Shown here in pieces: positions 50,291 to 62,654 of a stretch of 64,000 bases of DNA; positions within the stretch are counted from its first letter, which is position 1, and each line of letters starts with the position of its first letter. The notes beneath the pieces were generated by a model, which did no database searches, was not told the origin of the DNA, and saw only the letters and a list, made by a program, of their open reading frames with translations. The stretch is from assembly GCA_020055645.1 (NCBI GenBank), contig CM034546.1:69564001-69628000 (forward strand). The letters run 5' to 3'. The position numbers and the translations under genes were made by a program. The DNA comes from Tomocerus qinae. Lineage: Eukaryota > Arthropoda > Collembola > Entomobryomorpha > Tomoceridae.

Positions 50291-53200
50291 ATGTTTAAGT
50301 ACATCACAGTGTTCACAGTGTGCAGTTTATGTTTTGTATATTATGTTATATCAATGCCTTTAAAAAACTTCAACAATTCAATAGTTATTCAGACGGTGCG
50401 TAAAATTTAAAACTAATTTTTTTCTTGCATAAGTTTCTACATTAAATCGAAAAATATCCAACGGTAACTCTGCCACACCATATTTAACACACGAACCTAA
50501 AATGGGAAACTGTCGCCGTACTTAAAAAATTAGAAAACGATTGATCAAATACTAATCGTGTTGCTTTTTTGAAAAAAATATTTCTTTTTATTAGATTACT
50601 AGAGGAGCTTCAGCCCGTAATGTCCGACTCAATACGTCCTTGTCACTTTAATTTACTTCATAATTACTTTAAAACTACATATTGCGAATAACAGGGTTAC
50701 CAGATATACTTAAATGGCAAGTATATAATACTTAAATTAGCTCCTATACTTAAAATACTTAAATGAGCTAAAATCGCTAATCGGTAACAATGAAATAACT
50801 TCATCCTTAAACATTAGAGTTCATATTGTCGTTCAAATAAGTTGAAATGTTGAAAGTTTCTCACGCTTCCACAGTGTTCCAATGGCCATCAGTTTTTGGT
50901 AATTGGTCTAATATGCTTTTATTCGTTTTAAAAATCAGCTTTGCTTGAATTTTGACAGCATTATTTTTACAATTTTCTAAACACCGTTCAAGCCGTTACA
51001 GAAGCCCGCCTAAGTACACGGACCACATAAACAAAACAGCCGAATTCATCCAGAAGAATCACTGAAGTTTGACAATAGTTTATAAAAAGTGTCTTTGTAA
51101 AATTTCGTCAAAATCCGCCAATTATATCGAGAGCTATCGCTATAAGACCGATTTTGCAGTTTTATAAGCTTACTTGTGCAACTGGAAATGATTCTAAAAA
51201 ATTCTTCAAACAATTAGAAAATGTTCGAGGCTAGAATGAATCGGGAGAAGTGGGAAGAACAATAGTTATAGGAACTTATATACAAATGTGTGCTGTTATA
51301 ACAATCAAAAAAATTTTTGTGGCCAGAAAATTTTGTACGCGATGACTACAACCGCTTCTAATTTCAAAATGTTTAAAATTATTTTCATGTTTGTACTCTA
51401 AAAGTATATTGAATACCAAAAACTAATGGCCATTAGACTACTGCGGCCATGAATTATATAATTAAAATATTGTTTGTCCTCAATCCAGTTCAATATTCAA
51501 AAGCCTCTTCCAATTTAGATGAAAATCCATTAATTAATTATCAATCAGGGGAGATTAATTATCAAATATCTCTTTCTCAACTATGTCACAAAACCGTTAA
51601 AGTTAAAGTAAACCGTTAAAAAAGTTAAAAATTACTGAAATTCTTATGGATCAACTTTTAAGTTTAAGTTCGAAATTTTCTCTTTTTATACCTTCTTTTG
51701 ACGTCTTGTGTAGTAATAAATGTCAGAATGTTAATTTTAAAATCCGTAACGTATATATGGTATTTGGAGGCAGTAACTAAGACGCGCCCAAAGGGCGCGG
51801 GTTTTTAAGAGCTCGTAGTGGTCAGTATACTTAAATTCGTTGAAGAAAATCTGGTAACCCTGATCATAACTAAAAAAGACCTAACATTTATATACAATAA
51901 AAATTCATCATTTACAACTGTTTGAAAGCTATTCCTCAATGTTTGGAATCCAATTCCGAGTTTTTGGTAGCTATTTTTGACGTATTAGCAAATCGCCTCC
52001 AACTGTTTGGCAACCATTTCCAACTGTTGGAATGACCGTTTTTTCATTGTTTAAATGTTGAGTACACAAGAAATTGTAAAATTCTGGTTTCTGTTGATTC
52101 CCTTTGTGTGCTATTAAACGTCGCACAGTCTAGGGACTTTTGCACAGTTTTGTCTAATGTGAAACAAAAGTGATTGCCATTTGTTTTAAAACCAAATCTA
52201 TAGGCTTTAGGGAACATATTTTATTTATTGTAAGAAACTACAAAAATAAACCCAGTGCTTTTTAAGTAAGGCGGGATGGGATTTTTACCAAAGCCCAGCC
52301 CGCACGATACGAACTACATTACATGCCGCACAGTGGAGAAATATCAGGTCAAAATGTCTGATTTTACTGATTATTATTATATAGGAAGCCAAAAACTATT
52401 CCAGGATGCCTAGACCACTTTTCAGTAAGCCCAATTTTAAAGTTAGAAAAAGTATTCTTAAGCTAACTAACTCCAATAAACTTACTAATTACAACTTATA
52501 TCGTCTGCTTAACATTACAAGGTAACAAGCCATTTTATCATGGCTGCTAATAAGTAACAAACCATTTTATCATGGCTGCTACAAAGTAACAAACTATTTT
52601 ATCATGGCTGCTACAAAGTAACAAACCATTTTATCATGGCTGCTACAAAGTAGCAAACCATTTTATCATGGCTGCGACAAGGTAAAAAACCGCTGTATCA
52701 AGAGATGTGGTTTGTTACCTTGTCGCAGCCATGATAAAATAGTTTGTTACTTTGTAGCAGCCATGATAAAATGGTTTGTTACTTTGTAGCAGCCATGATA
52801 AAATGGTTTGTTACTTGGTAGTAGCCAAGATAAAATGGCTTGTTACCTTGTAATATTAAGCAGACGATATGTTTTCTACTACGAAAAATATCATATTATA
52901 AGCAACAATCTAATTTTAATGAACCTTCAATTTTGTACACGAAATAGCCTCAATGTACTTTACGTTATGTGAAGGAAGGTGACCAACTGCACTTTTTTTG
53001 CGCACAAAATACCCTTAATGCACATTTTATTTAACGGATTGACGCTCTTTCCTACAAAAACAATAGAGAAAAATTCATTGGGCCAATTTCGTGCAAAATG
53101 AGAATATTCCTTCACGGAATATATATCTTATTAATTGAGTTCTAAATTCCTGATACAGTTCAACTACCTTTCATCCCTGGAAATTTTCCAATTCTGGTTG

Positions 53201-56200
53201 GACCACCGCCGCCTCAACTAACAACCATACCTCCAGTGACAACTACATCTGCGATAACCACGCAAGTAACAGAACCATCTTCAACAGAACCATCTTCAAC
53301 AGAACCATCTTCAACAGAACCATCTTCAACAGAACCATCTTCAACAGAACCATCTTCAACAGAACCATCTTCAACAGAACCATCTTCAACAGAACCATCT
53401 TCAACAGAACCATCTTCAACAGAACCATCTTCAACAGAACCATCTTCAACAGAACCATCTTCAACAGAACCATCTTCAACAGAACCATCTTCAACAGAAC
53501 CATCTTCAACAGAACCATCTTCAACAGAACCATCTTCAACAGAACCATCTTCAACAGAACCATCTTCAACAGAACCATCTTCAACAGAACCATCTTCAAC
53601 AGAACCATCTTCAACAGAACCATCTTCAACAGAACCATCTTCAACAGAACCATCATCTTCAACAGAACCATCTTCAACAGAACCATCTTCAACAGAACCA
53701 TCTTCAACAGAACCATCTTCAACAGAACCATCTTCAACAGAACCATCTTCAACAGAACCATCTTCAACAGAACCATCTTCAACAGAACCATCTTCAACAG
53801 AACCATCTTCAACAGAACCATCTTCAACAGAACCATCTTCAACAGAACCATCTTCAACAGAACCATCTTCAACAGAACCATCTTCAACAGAACCATCATC
53901 TTCAACAGAACCATCTTCAACAGAACCATCTTCAACAGAACCATCTTCAACAGAACCATCTTCAACAGAACCATCTTCAACAGAACCATCTTCAACAGAA
54001 CCATCTTCAACAGAACCATCTTCAACAGAACCATCTTCAACAGAACCATCTTCAACAGAACCATCTTCAACAGAACCATCTTCAACAGAACCATCTTCAA
54101 CAGAACCATCTTCAACAGAACCATCTTCAACAGAACCATCTTCAACAGAACCATCTTCAACAGAACCATCTTCAACAGAACCATCTTCAACAGAACCATC
54201 TTCAACAGAACCATCTTCAACAGAACCATCTTCAACAGAACCATCTTCAACAGAACCATCTTCAACAGAACCATCTTCAACAGAACCATCTTCAACAGAA
54301 CCATCTTCAACAGAACCATCTTCAACAGAACCATCTTCAACAGAACCATCTTCAACAGAACCATCTTCAACAGAACCATCTTCAACAGAACCATCTTCAA
54401 CAGAACCATCTTCAACAGAACCATCTTCAACAGAACCATCTTCAACAGAACCATCTTCAACAGAACCATCTTCAACAGAACCATCTTCAACAGAACCATC
54501 TTCAACAGAACCATCTTCAACAGAACCATCTTCAACAGAACCATCTTCAACAGAACCATCTTCAACAGAACCATCTTCAACAGAACCATCTTCAACAGAA
54601 CCATCTTCAACAGAACCATCTTCAACAGAACCATCTTCAACAGAACCATCTTCAACAGAACCATCTTCAACAGAACCATCTTCAACAGAACCATCTTCAA
54701 CAGAACCATCTTCAACAGAACCATCTTCAACAGAACCATCTTCAACAGAACCATCTTCAACAGAACCATCTTCAACAGAACCATCTTCAACAGAACCATC
54801 TTCAACAGAACCATCTTCAACAGAACCATCTTCAACAGAACCATCTTCAACAGAACCATCATCTTCAACAGAACCATATTCAACAGAACCATCATCTTCA
54901 ACAGAACCATCATCTTCAACAGAACCATCTTCAACAGAACCATCTTCAACAGAACCATCTTCAACAGAACCATCTTCAACAGAACCATCTTCAACAGAAC
55001 CATCTTCAACAGAACCATCTTCAACAGAACCATCTTCAACAGAACCATCTTCAACAGAACCATCTTCAACAGAACCATCTTCAACAGAACCATCTTCAAC
55101 AGAACCATCTTCAACAGAACCATCTTCAACAGAACCATCTTCAACAGAACCATCTTCAACAGAACCATCTTCAACAGAACCATCTTCAACAGAACCATCT
55201 TCAACAGAACCATCTTCAACAGAACCATCTTCAACAGAACCATCTTCAACAGAACCATCTTCAACAGAACCATCTTCAACAGAACCATCTTCAACAGAAC
55301 CATCTTCAACAGAACCATCTTCAACAGAACCATCTTCAACAGAACCATCTTCAACAGAACCATCTTCAACAGAACCATCTTCAACAGAACCATCTTCAAC
55401 AGAACCATCTTCAACAGAACCATCTTCAACAGAACCATCTTCAACAGAACCATCTTCAACAGAACCATCTTCAACAGAACCATCTTCAACAGAACCATCT
55501 TCAACAGAACCATCTTCAACAGAACCATCTTCAACAGAACCATCTTCAACAGAACCATCTTCAACAGAACCATCTTCAACAGAACCATCTTCAACAGAAC
55601 CATCTTCAACAGAACCATCATCTTCAACAGAACCATCTTCAACAGAACCATCTTCAACAGAACCATCTTCAACAGAACCATCTTCAACAGAACCATCATC
55701 TTCAACAGAACCATCTTCAACAGAACCATCTTCAACAGAACCATCTTCAACAGAACCATCTTCAACAGAACCATCTTCAACAGAACCATCTTCAACAGAA
55801 CCATCTTCAACAGAACCATCTTCAACAGAACCATCTTCAACAGAACCATCTTCAACAGAACCATCTTCAACAGAACCATCTTCAACAGAACCATCTTCAA
55901 CAGAACCATCATCTTCAACAGAACCATCTTCAACAGGACCATCTTCAACAGAACCATCTTCAACAGAACCATCTTCAACAGAACCATCTTCAACAGAACC
56001 ATCTTCAACAGAACCATCTTCAACAGAACCATCTTCAACAGAACCATCTTCAACAGAACCATCTTCAACAGAACCATCTTCAACAGAACCATCTTCAACA
56101 GAACCATCTTCAACAGAACCATCTTCAACAGAACCATCTTCAACAGAACCATCTTCAACAGAACCATCTTCAACAGAACCATCTTCAACAGAACCATCTT

Positions 56201-58329
56201 CAACAGAACCATCTTCAACAGAACCATCTTCAACAGAACCATCTTCAACAGAACCATCTTCAACAGAACCATCTTCAACAGAACCATCTTCAACAGAACC
56301 ATCTTCAACAGAACCATCTTCAACAGAACCATCTTCAACAGAACCATCTTCAACAGAACCATCTTCAACAGAACCATCTTCAACAGAACCATCTTCAACA
56401 GAACCATCTTCAACAGAACCATCTTCAACAGAACCATCTTCAACAGAACCATCATCTTCAACAGAACCATCTTCAACAGAACCATCTTCAACAGAACCAT
56501 CTTCAACAGAACCATCTTCAACAGAACCATCTTCAACAGAACCATCATCTTCAACAGAACCATCTTCAACAGAACCATCTTCAACAGAACCATCTTCAAC
56601 AGAACCATCTTCAACAGAACCATCTTCAACAGAACCATCTTCAACAGAACCATCTTCAACAGAACCATCTTCAACAGAACCATCTTCAACAGAACCATCT
56701 TCAACAGAACCATCTTCAACAGAACCATCTTCAACAGAACCATCTTCAACAGAACCATCTTCAACAGAACCATCTTCAACAGAACCATCTTCAACAGAAC
56801 CATCTTCAACAGAACCATCTTCAACAGAACCATCTTCAACAGAACCATCTTCAACAGAACCATCTTCAACAGAACCATCTTCAACAGAACCATCTTCAAC
56901 AGAACCATCTTCAACAGAACCATCTTCAACAGAACCATCTTCAACAGAACCATCTTCAACAGAACCATCTTCAACAGAACCATCTTCAACAGAACCATCT
57001 TCAACAGAACCATCTTCAACAGAACCATCTTCAACAGAACCATCTTCAACAGAACCATCTTCAACAGAACCATCTTCAACAGAACCATCTTCAACAGAAC
57101 CATCTTCAACAGAACCATCTTCAACAGAACCATCTTCAACAGAACCATCTTCAACAGAACCATCTTCAACAGAACCATCTTCAACAGAACCATCTTCAAC
57201 AGAACCATCTTCAACAGAACCATCATCTTCAACAGAACCATCTTCAACAGAACCATCTTCAACAGAACCATCTTCAACAGAACCATCTTCAACAGAACCA
57301 TCTTCAACAGAACCATCTTCAACAGAACCATCTTCAACAGAACCATCTTCAACAGAACCATCTTCAACAGAACCATCTTCAACAGAACCATCTTCAACAG
57401 AACCATCTTCAACAGAACCATCTTCAACAGAACCATCATCTTCAACAGAACCATCATCTTCAACAGAACCATCTTCAACAGAACCATCTTCAACAGAACC
57501 ATCTTCAACAGAACCATCTTCAACAGAACCATCTTCAACAGAACCATCTTCAACAGAACCATCTTCAACAGAACCATCTTCAACAGAACCATCTTCAACA
57601 GAACCATCTTCAACAGAACCATCTTCAACAGAACCATCTTCAACAGAACCATCTTCAACAGAACCATCTTCAACAGAACCATCTTCAACAGAACCATCAT
57701 CTTCAACAGAACCATCTTCAACAGAACCATCTTCAACAGAACCATCTTCAACAGAACCATCTTCAACAGAACCATCTTCAACAGAACCATCTTCAACAGA
57801 ACCATCATCTTCAACAGAACCATCTTCAACAGAACCATCTTCAACAGAACCATCTTCAACAGAACCATCTTCAACAGAACCATCTTCAACAGAACCATCT
57901 TCAACAGAACCATCTTCAACAGAACCATCTTCAACAGAACCATCTTCAACAGAACCATCATCTTCAACAGAACCATCTTCAACAGAACCATCTTCAACAG
58001 AACCATCTTCAACAGAACCATCTTCAACAGAACCATCTTCAACAGAACCATCTTCAACAGAACCATCTTCAACAGAACCATCTTCAACAGAACCATCTTC
58101 AACAGAACCATCTTCAACAGAACCATCTTCAACAGAACCATCTTCAACAGAACCATCTTCAACAGAACCATCATCTTCAACAGAACCATCTTCAACAGAA
58201 CCATCATCTTCAACAGAACCATCTTCAACAGAACCATCTTCAACAGAACCATCATCTTCAACAGAACCATCTTCAACAGAACCATTCATCTTTAGTGGTA
58301 ACAATAACAATTTTGTCGAGAATTATTAA
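50291..58329 (+). CDS. Secreted TEPSS-pentapeptide-repeat mucin-like protein
   Basis: Exon 1 (50291-50399) encodes 36 residues with a hydrophobic signal sequence (MFKYITVFTVCSLCFVYYV). Its GTAAAA donor is in phase 1. Exon 2 (53159-58329) opens after a TGATACAG acceptor in the matching phase and starts with a proline-rich lead (LPFIPGNFPILVGPPPP), then a Thr-rich spacer. It then runs through about 330 copies of TEPSS, and 19 units have an extra Ser. It closes with an Asn-rich tail (FIFSGNNNNFVENY). The predicted product is about 1759 residues, acidic, without Cys in the repeat, and rich in O-glycosylation acceptors, so a secreted mucin, silk, glue or saliva component is plausible. I recognise no family. 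Joining of the two exons across 2.76 kb is inferred from phase and signal-peptide logic, and another 5' exon is possible. Confidence 0.7.
50692..51862. mobile_element. Longer relative of the CAGGGTTACCAG hAT-like element, 1171 bp
   Basis: Ends CAGGGTTACCAGATATAC and ATCTGGTAACCCTG match those of the 613-bp element at 15758-16370. Internal words such as 'gcaagtat.taatacttaaat' and the hairpin 'gcgcccaaagggcgc' near the right end are also shared. The flanking 8-mers (gcgaataa and atcataac) do not match, so the target duplication is lost or the element is a recombinant. It sits inside the intron of the pentapeptide-repeat gene. Confidence 0.65.
52498..52870. repeat. Long hairpin made of 32-bp tandem units
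   Basis: The left arm starts ATATCGTCTGCTTAAC and carries five 32-bp units containing 'ccattttatcatggctgc'. The right arm carries the same units inverted (gcagccatgataaaat) and ends with the complement GACGATAT. The turn lies near 52690-52702. The whole 373 bp could fold into one long stem. It resembles a foldback or MITE-type element. No target duplication was identified. It lies in the intron upstream of the repeat exon. Confidence 0.8.
53273..58285 (+). repeat. 15-bp coding minisatellite, about 330 units
   Basis: The unit is tcaacagaaccatct. The array is nearly invariant over 5 kb. The main variation is 19 units lengthened by three bases (ccatcatct), plus single changes near 54874 (Tyr codon) and 55935 (Gly codon). 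All lengths are multiples of three, which keeps the plus-strand frame open and also leaves long open frames on the other strand that are by-products. Confidence 0.95.
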
Positions 58330-60384
58330 CATTTGGCCAAGTATTGTAATTGTAACGTTTGTTGTAAAACATTTTTTGGCTTTTTTGAAGCTTCATTTTT
58401 AAACTTATCTTTGAAATCTTAAAAATCTAACGGGAACGAGAATGTACTATCTGGTATTCATGTAACTTTTTTTAGGATTAAACGGCAATAAGTATTTTTA
58501 TATCAAAAATTTTGTCTATATCCTAGTATACCGACGCTCACGGGAATGGACCAATATATGTCTCATTCAAAAGATCTCGTCTAGTAAATCACCATAAAGG
58601 TATTTATTTTGGAGGCAACCCCAAAAAATATTGTGGACGGTCTAATTTGGAAATATGACTAGTTTACTTGTAAGTGTGCAACTTATAGGTTGCAAATTCT
58701 GACCACTTGTCATGTTCAATGTTTATTAATTTTAATTAAAAGTCTTCAAGGATGCAAATTGAGACCACATACGATGTTAAATTTTCATCAATGTTAATTT
58801 GGTTAGGTTTTAAAAGAGGCAGATTGAGGTGAAATCTTTTTCACAATTGCCAATAACTGAAAAGCGTCCAAAATGTGAGAAAATAGCCAAAAATCTGTTA
58901 CATGACGTGTCCTATAGTTTCTTTTCGTCTCCATTACAACCCCAAACTGTTCCGTCGTATTGCTAAAGTTTTTATGAAGAACTAGTGAACACAGCAAAGG
59001 GACGAACCTAGCAATCAAGAGAAATTCAATAGGCAACCCATCCCAGTAATAAAAACAATCCAAAAAAAAACATTGCTATTTGCCTTAGTAGCCTACTATG
59101 CTTATTGCATAGCACACTATCCTGAATTTTAAAATAGCGCTATAAATTTTCAAAATATTGAAATCCATTGAGTCTGTCGAAGGGTATGTAATAATGTTAT
59201 TTCAAACTATTTTGAGCCAGTCAAATGTTTTGGGGGCTCGTAACCCCCGTCTGGGGCTATCTGCGCTCCCTCTGATAATAATTGTTTCATATTGAAACTA
59301 AAGGTCCCCCATATCTACCTAAATATACTTTTTGCCAAATTTTATTAGAAAAGTCTCATTACTTTCAGAGATATTTAATATTAAAGTCAATTTTTTGGTA
59401 CACATTTTCAAGAGAAACTGCTTCTGGGCAGCATTAGTTCTGTTACCTAAATTCAGTTTCGCAATTTTTCACTTTCGCAAGTTTCGCAAAACAATCCAGG
59501 TCGACAATTTTTTAAGTTAAGGAAGATTTACCTAGAAAGGTGAACAAACAATCAATAACCGAAAAGCATTACAAAACATGCATATGTACTACAAACACAA
59601 AGCACAATCAAAATCAAACATGTTGTTAGTTTTGAAATAATCACACACCAGACCTTAACACAGAAGTTGCATTTTGATACCTGATGTTAGAAAAGCTTAG
59701 CACGGACTTGCGAATTGCTCATTTTAGGGACATCACCCAAATGCAAACTTCTTCCTTAAGTTTTTATTAGATAGATTACAGATATTTATGGTACACTGTG
59801 CTCAAATGTCATGATAATATTTTTGAACTTTATCCGACCATAACTTTCTTATGTAGGGGGTAGCCGTCAAAATAAATACCTTGCTAATACCATTTTATAT
59901 GTTCTCGACGAGCAGTGTTCAAAATTTATCACTTTTTAAGCTTTTTTACAATCACAGCGGTAAAAATGCACTTAATGTAAAAATTCACTTAATGGTAAAA
60001 ATCGTAGATTTTAGCGATTTATTAGACAGATTAGTATAGATACACAAGTCAAAATATAGGTTTAACTTTATCGAAACTTTATTTTCAATCAAATATTTCC
60101 AATTATCCCTTTAGTTAATCAAAGTAATCCTATTCATTTGGTCGTTCACCGCAAGTTATACCTACTAAAACCAACATCGCATTTGGTATCGACAATTTAA
60201 AATTGATATGAATGAGCGAATTTAATTGAAATTACTTTCTCAATCGGCAAATAAGGGCGATTAGTGTCCCCATCGGTTGAATCCAACTCTGATTGAATGG
60301 ACACTTATTAATTTGTGACAACCATCATCAGCTGCTAAGCTAATTCATACTTTGGCACCCAATTTTATTCAAAATTTAAGCACG

Positions 60385-60530
60385 AAATTTAAATGAAACT
60401 ATTTTTTACCATTTTTACCAATTTATACTACTTACCACGAGTTTTTAGCAGGTGGTATTTAACGTTAAATGCCATCAAAACCACTTACCACTGGTAAGTG
60501 GTAAATGGCATTTTGTACACTGTCGACGAG
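60385..60530 (-). repeat. Best-preserved copy of the ~130-bp dispersed repeat
   Basis: Read on the minus strand it starts ACAGTGTACAAAATGCC and then CATTTACCACTTACC. It contains the palindrome ccacttaccactggtaagtgg and the word taacgttaaa. Diverged relatives lie at 16478-16590 and about 16945-17075. It is probably a small non-autonomous DNA element. Confidence 0.45.
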
Positions 60531-60705
60531 ATCTTTCGAAAGAGCTATATATCGGGCTATTCTCTTGAGTGCCGGCATACTAGGAATGTTCTAAAGTTTG
60601 AGCTTGTAAATTTTTTGGTATATTAATAAAAATAATTGAGTATTGACTGTCGAGTGGCCTACTATAGAAATTAGGGTATCGTATAGTTAAAAATCGGTTT
60701 TAATT

Positions 60706-60830
60706 GGGCCTCATGTAGTTTAGATTTGGATCTCTTGTAGTTTAGATTTGGGCCTCATGTAGTTTAGATTTGGGCCTCATGTAGTTTAGATTTGGGCCTC
60801 ATGTAGTTTAGATTTGGGCCTCATTTATTC
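60706..60830 (+). repeat. 22-bp tandem repeat, about 5.5 units
   Basis: The unit gggcctcatgtagtttagat plus tt starts at 60706, 60728, 60750, 60772, 60794 and, partly, 60816. The second unit differs (ggatctcttg). No coding or RNA function is evident. Confidence 0.85.
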
Positions 60831-61240
60831 AGAAATATGGTACCGTGAGTGTAGTCAGGTATTTCAGTCCATGTAGTGTGCGTTTGAGGGTGTGTATGCC
60901 ATCTCCTTTTTTAGTGGATTTAATTTACAGGTCAATTCGCGAGGGCTTACTTTCTATGACTTCCGGAACAACTTAACTGAAGTGTTCAGACTAACACGAA
61001 GAGATTTCGTAAAGAGGACTGAACCATTATTAGAGGAAAGGACTCAACATAGTCAACCCTTTCACGCAACTGAAGAAGCTGAAGGCCGGCCAGATCACTT
61101 AAGGGTTTCTACTCCAACTCCAACCCTTCCCATCAACGTATCCCTCCATATCCATTACCCAGATTAGTGTCAAAAATACTCTTAGCCAGAGTATAAAGTC
61201 AACCAACTGTAAATTAGTTTGGTGTACAGCATGCCTTAAG

Positions 61241-62650
61241 GGAAGCGTATGAATCTGAACGTGAGAAAACTCGATAATTTTGTATATAGTACAATAACCA
61301 TGGATATAATTTTAAAGGAAGCAGAATAGACAATTTATTGCACAAAAGTAGTTTGTAAAGCTCTTTCTTGTTCTATCTCTTCTTGCTACTCATCACTTAT
61401 CACCTTTGAATTTAAATATCTCCGAACCGAATATTACTTATTGGGACTGTGTATACTAATGTCAATTCATCTTTTACCACCGGCAACAAAGGCAACACTC
61501 TCATTTGGTTATATAATAAACTTATCGTATATAACAAACCTAACCTAAATGAAATAAACAAAATCGACAGGTTATTATTAGGTTAGGTTCATTACATTCA
61601 AAACTGGTGGAATGTCATTTTTCCCCAGATCCCCCCCTTATAATTTGTTTATTTCATTTAGGCTAGGTTTTTTATATCCGTAAAATATGGAACGGTAGGA
61701 CTCTATTAATTTATTATACGATAAGTGTTAAAAGTCATTGATGAGGGTGTTGCCGGTGGTAAGTCGTAGAAGATGAATTGGCACCAATGTTTACCGCCAA
61801 CAACGCCCTACTGGCAACGAGGTACCACTGTCTATAATCAGTCCACGACTATGAACAAACTAATTTTTGATACTGTTGTGATGCTGTTTTCCACTCCGAC
61901 ACTTTGGAAACCCATTCCATCACATTGGAAACTCAATCCAACACAACTGTCATATTTTCAAGATTTATGAAAAATCAGTTTTACATAAATAAAGTAGGGA
62001 AGAGAGAGAAGTCATGCCTCATTCGCATGCCTCAGTCATTTATTGACTGAGAGTTTGGCCCTACCTAAAGGATTTTGGCTTAATCTATCGGGTCATCTAG
62101 ACCTGTAGACACCGTCAAAACAAATACCAGGAGAATATCATAAAAATTTGATTTTATAATATATTCTAGCGCTTCAGCATATTGGACTGACCTATTGGAC
62201 TGACTGACAAGGTGACAAGTACAGGCAGTTTATTCACTGAGCCCCAGTTACAGTTTTTTAGATCATGAAGAACATATAATACAGATTACATCCGACTTCC
62301 TTTACAGCAACCGAATCAACTCAAAAACCAATAGACCTACAAAAAAGTTTAAATAGGCAAACAGATAGTCCACAATCCTCTGCATTCGGCTCCGAAAGAA
62401 TATTTCAAACATATTGGTCCAATCTGGAGATATAAACGTTTTCGTGCGGAATTTGCAATTAATCGAAACTACAGAAAAAAGTTTAAAATATTCTTTCGGA
62501 GCCGAATGCTGTAGGTTATGGAGTATCTTTTTCCCTATTTAAACTTTCTTGTAGCTCTTTTGGTTTTTGAGTTGATTCTTTTGGCGCAAAAAAAGTTAAG
62601 AGGCAATATGATAGTCAGAATAATTTACCGGTTGCCAACATACGCTTCCC
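61241..62650. mobile_element. TTAA-flanked element with 12-bp inverted ends, 1.41 kb
   Basis: The sequence is bounded by TTAA (61237-61240 and 62651-62654) and has exact 12-bp inverted ends GGGAAGCGTATG and CATACGCTTCCC. TTAA duplications are typical of piggyBac and Kolobok transposons. No transposase is present. Inside are two separate inverted repeats: 61455-61790 (arms with 'caccggcaacaaaggcaaca' and its complement) and 62313-62590 (arms with 'gcattcggctccgaaag' and 'ctttcggagccgaatgc'). Confidence 0.6.
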
Positions 62651-62654
62651 TTAA

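Larger units (their letters stand above)
58330..61240. other. Intergenic DNA with short dispersed and tandem repeats
   Basis: No gene was supported. It contains one minus-strand copy (58517-58560) and one plus-strand copy (60545-60588) of a 45-bp motif. It also holds a ~130-bp dispersed repeat (60385-60530) and a 22-bp tandem array (60706-60830). A possible exon-like frame at 60922-61167 follows an acceptor-like 'atttacag' but has no partner exon or similarity. Confidence 0.4.

Noticed and set aside
50684..51870. Target duplication for the 1171-bp hAT-like element
   Set aside because: The flanking 8-mers do not match.
52498..52870. CRISPR-like array from the 32-bp units
   Set aside because: Units are directly adjacent with no unique spacers, are mirrored into a hairpin, and the DNA is animal nuclear.
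53214..58310. Two minus-strand open frames of 1680-1698 residues (GSVED and MVLLK repeats)
   Set aside because: The 15-bp unit length is a multiple of three, so several frames stay open automatically. Only the plus-strand TEPSS frame has a splice acceptor, a unique proline-rich lead and a signal-peptide exon.
60892..61167. Possible last exon after an acceptor-like sequence at 60921
   Set aside because: No upstream exon with matching phase and no recognisable similarity. It is left as an unresolved open frame.
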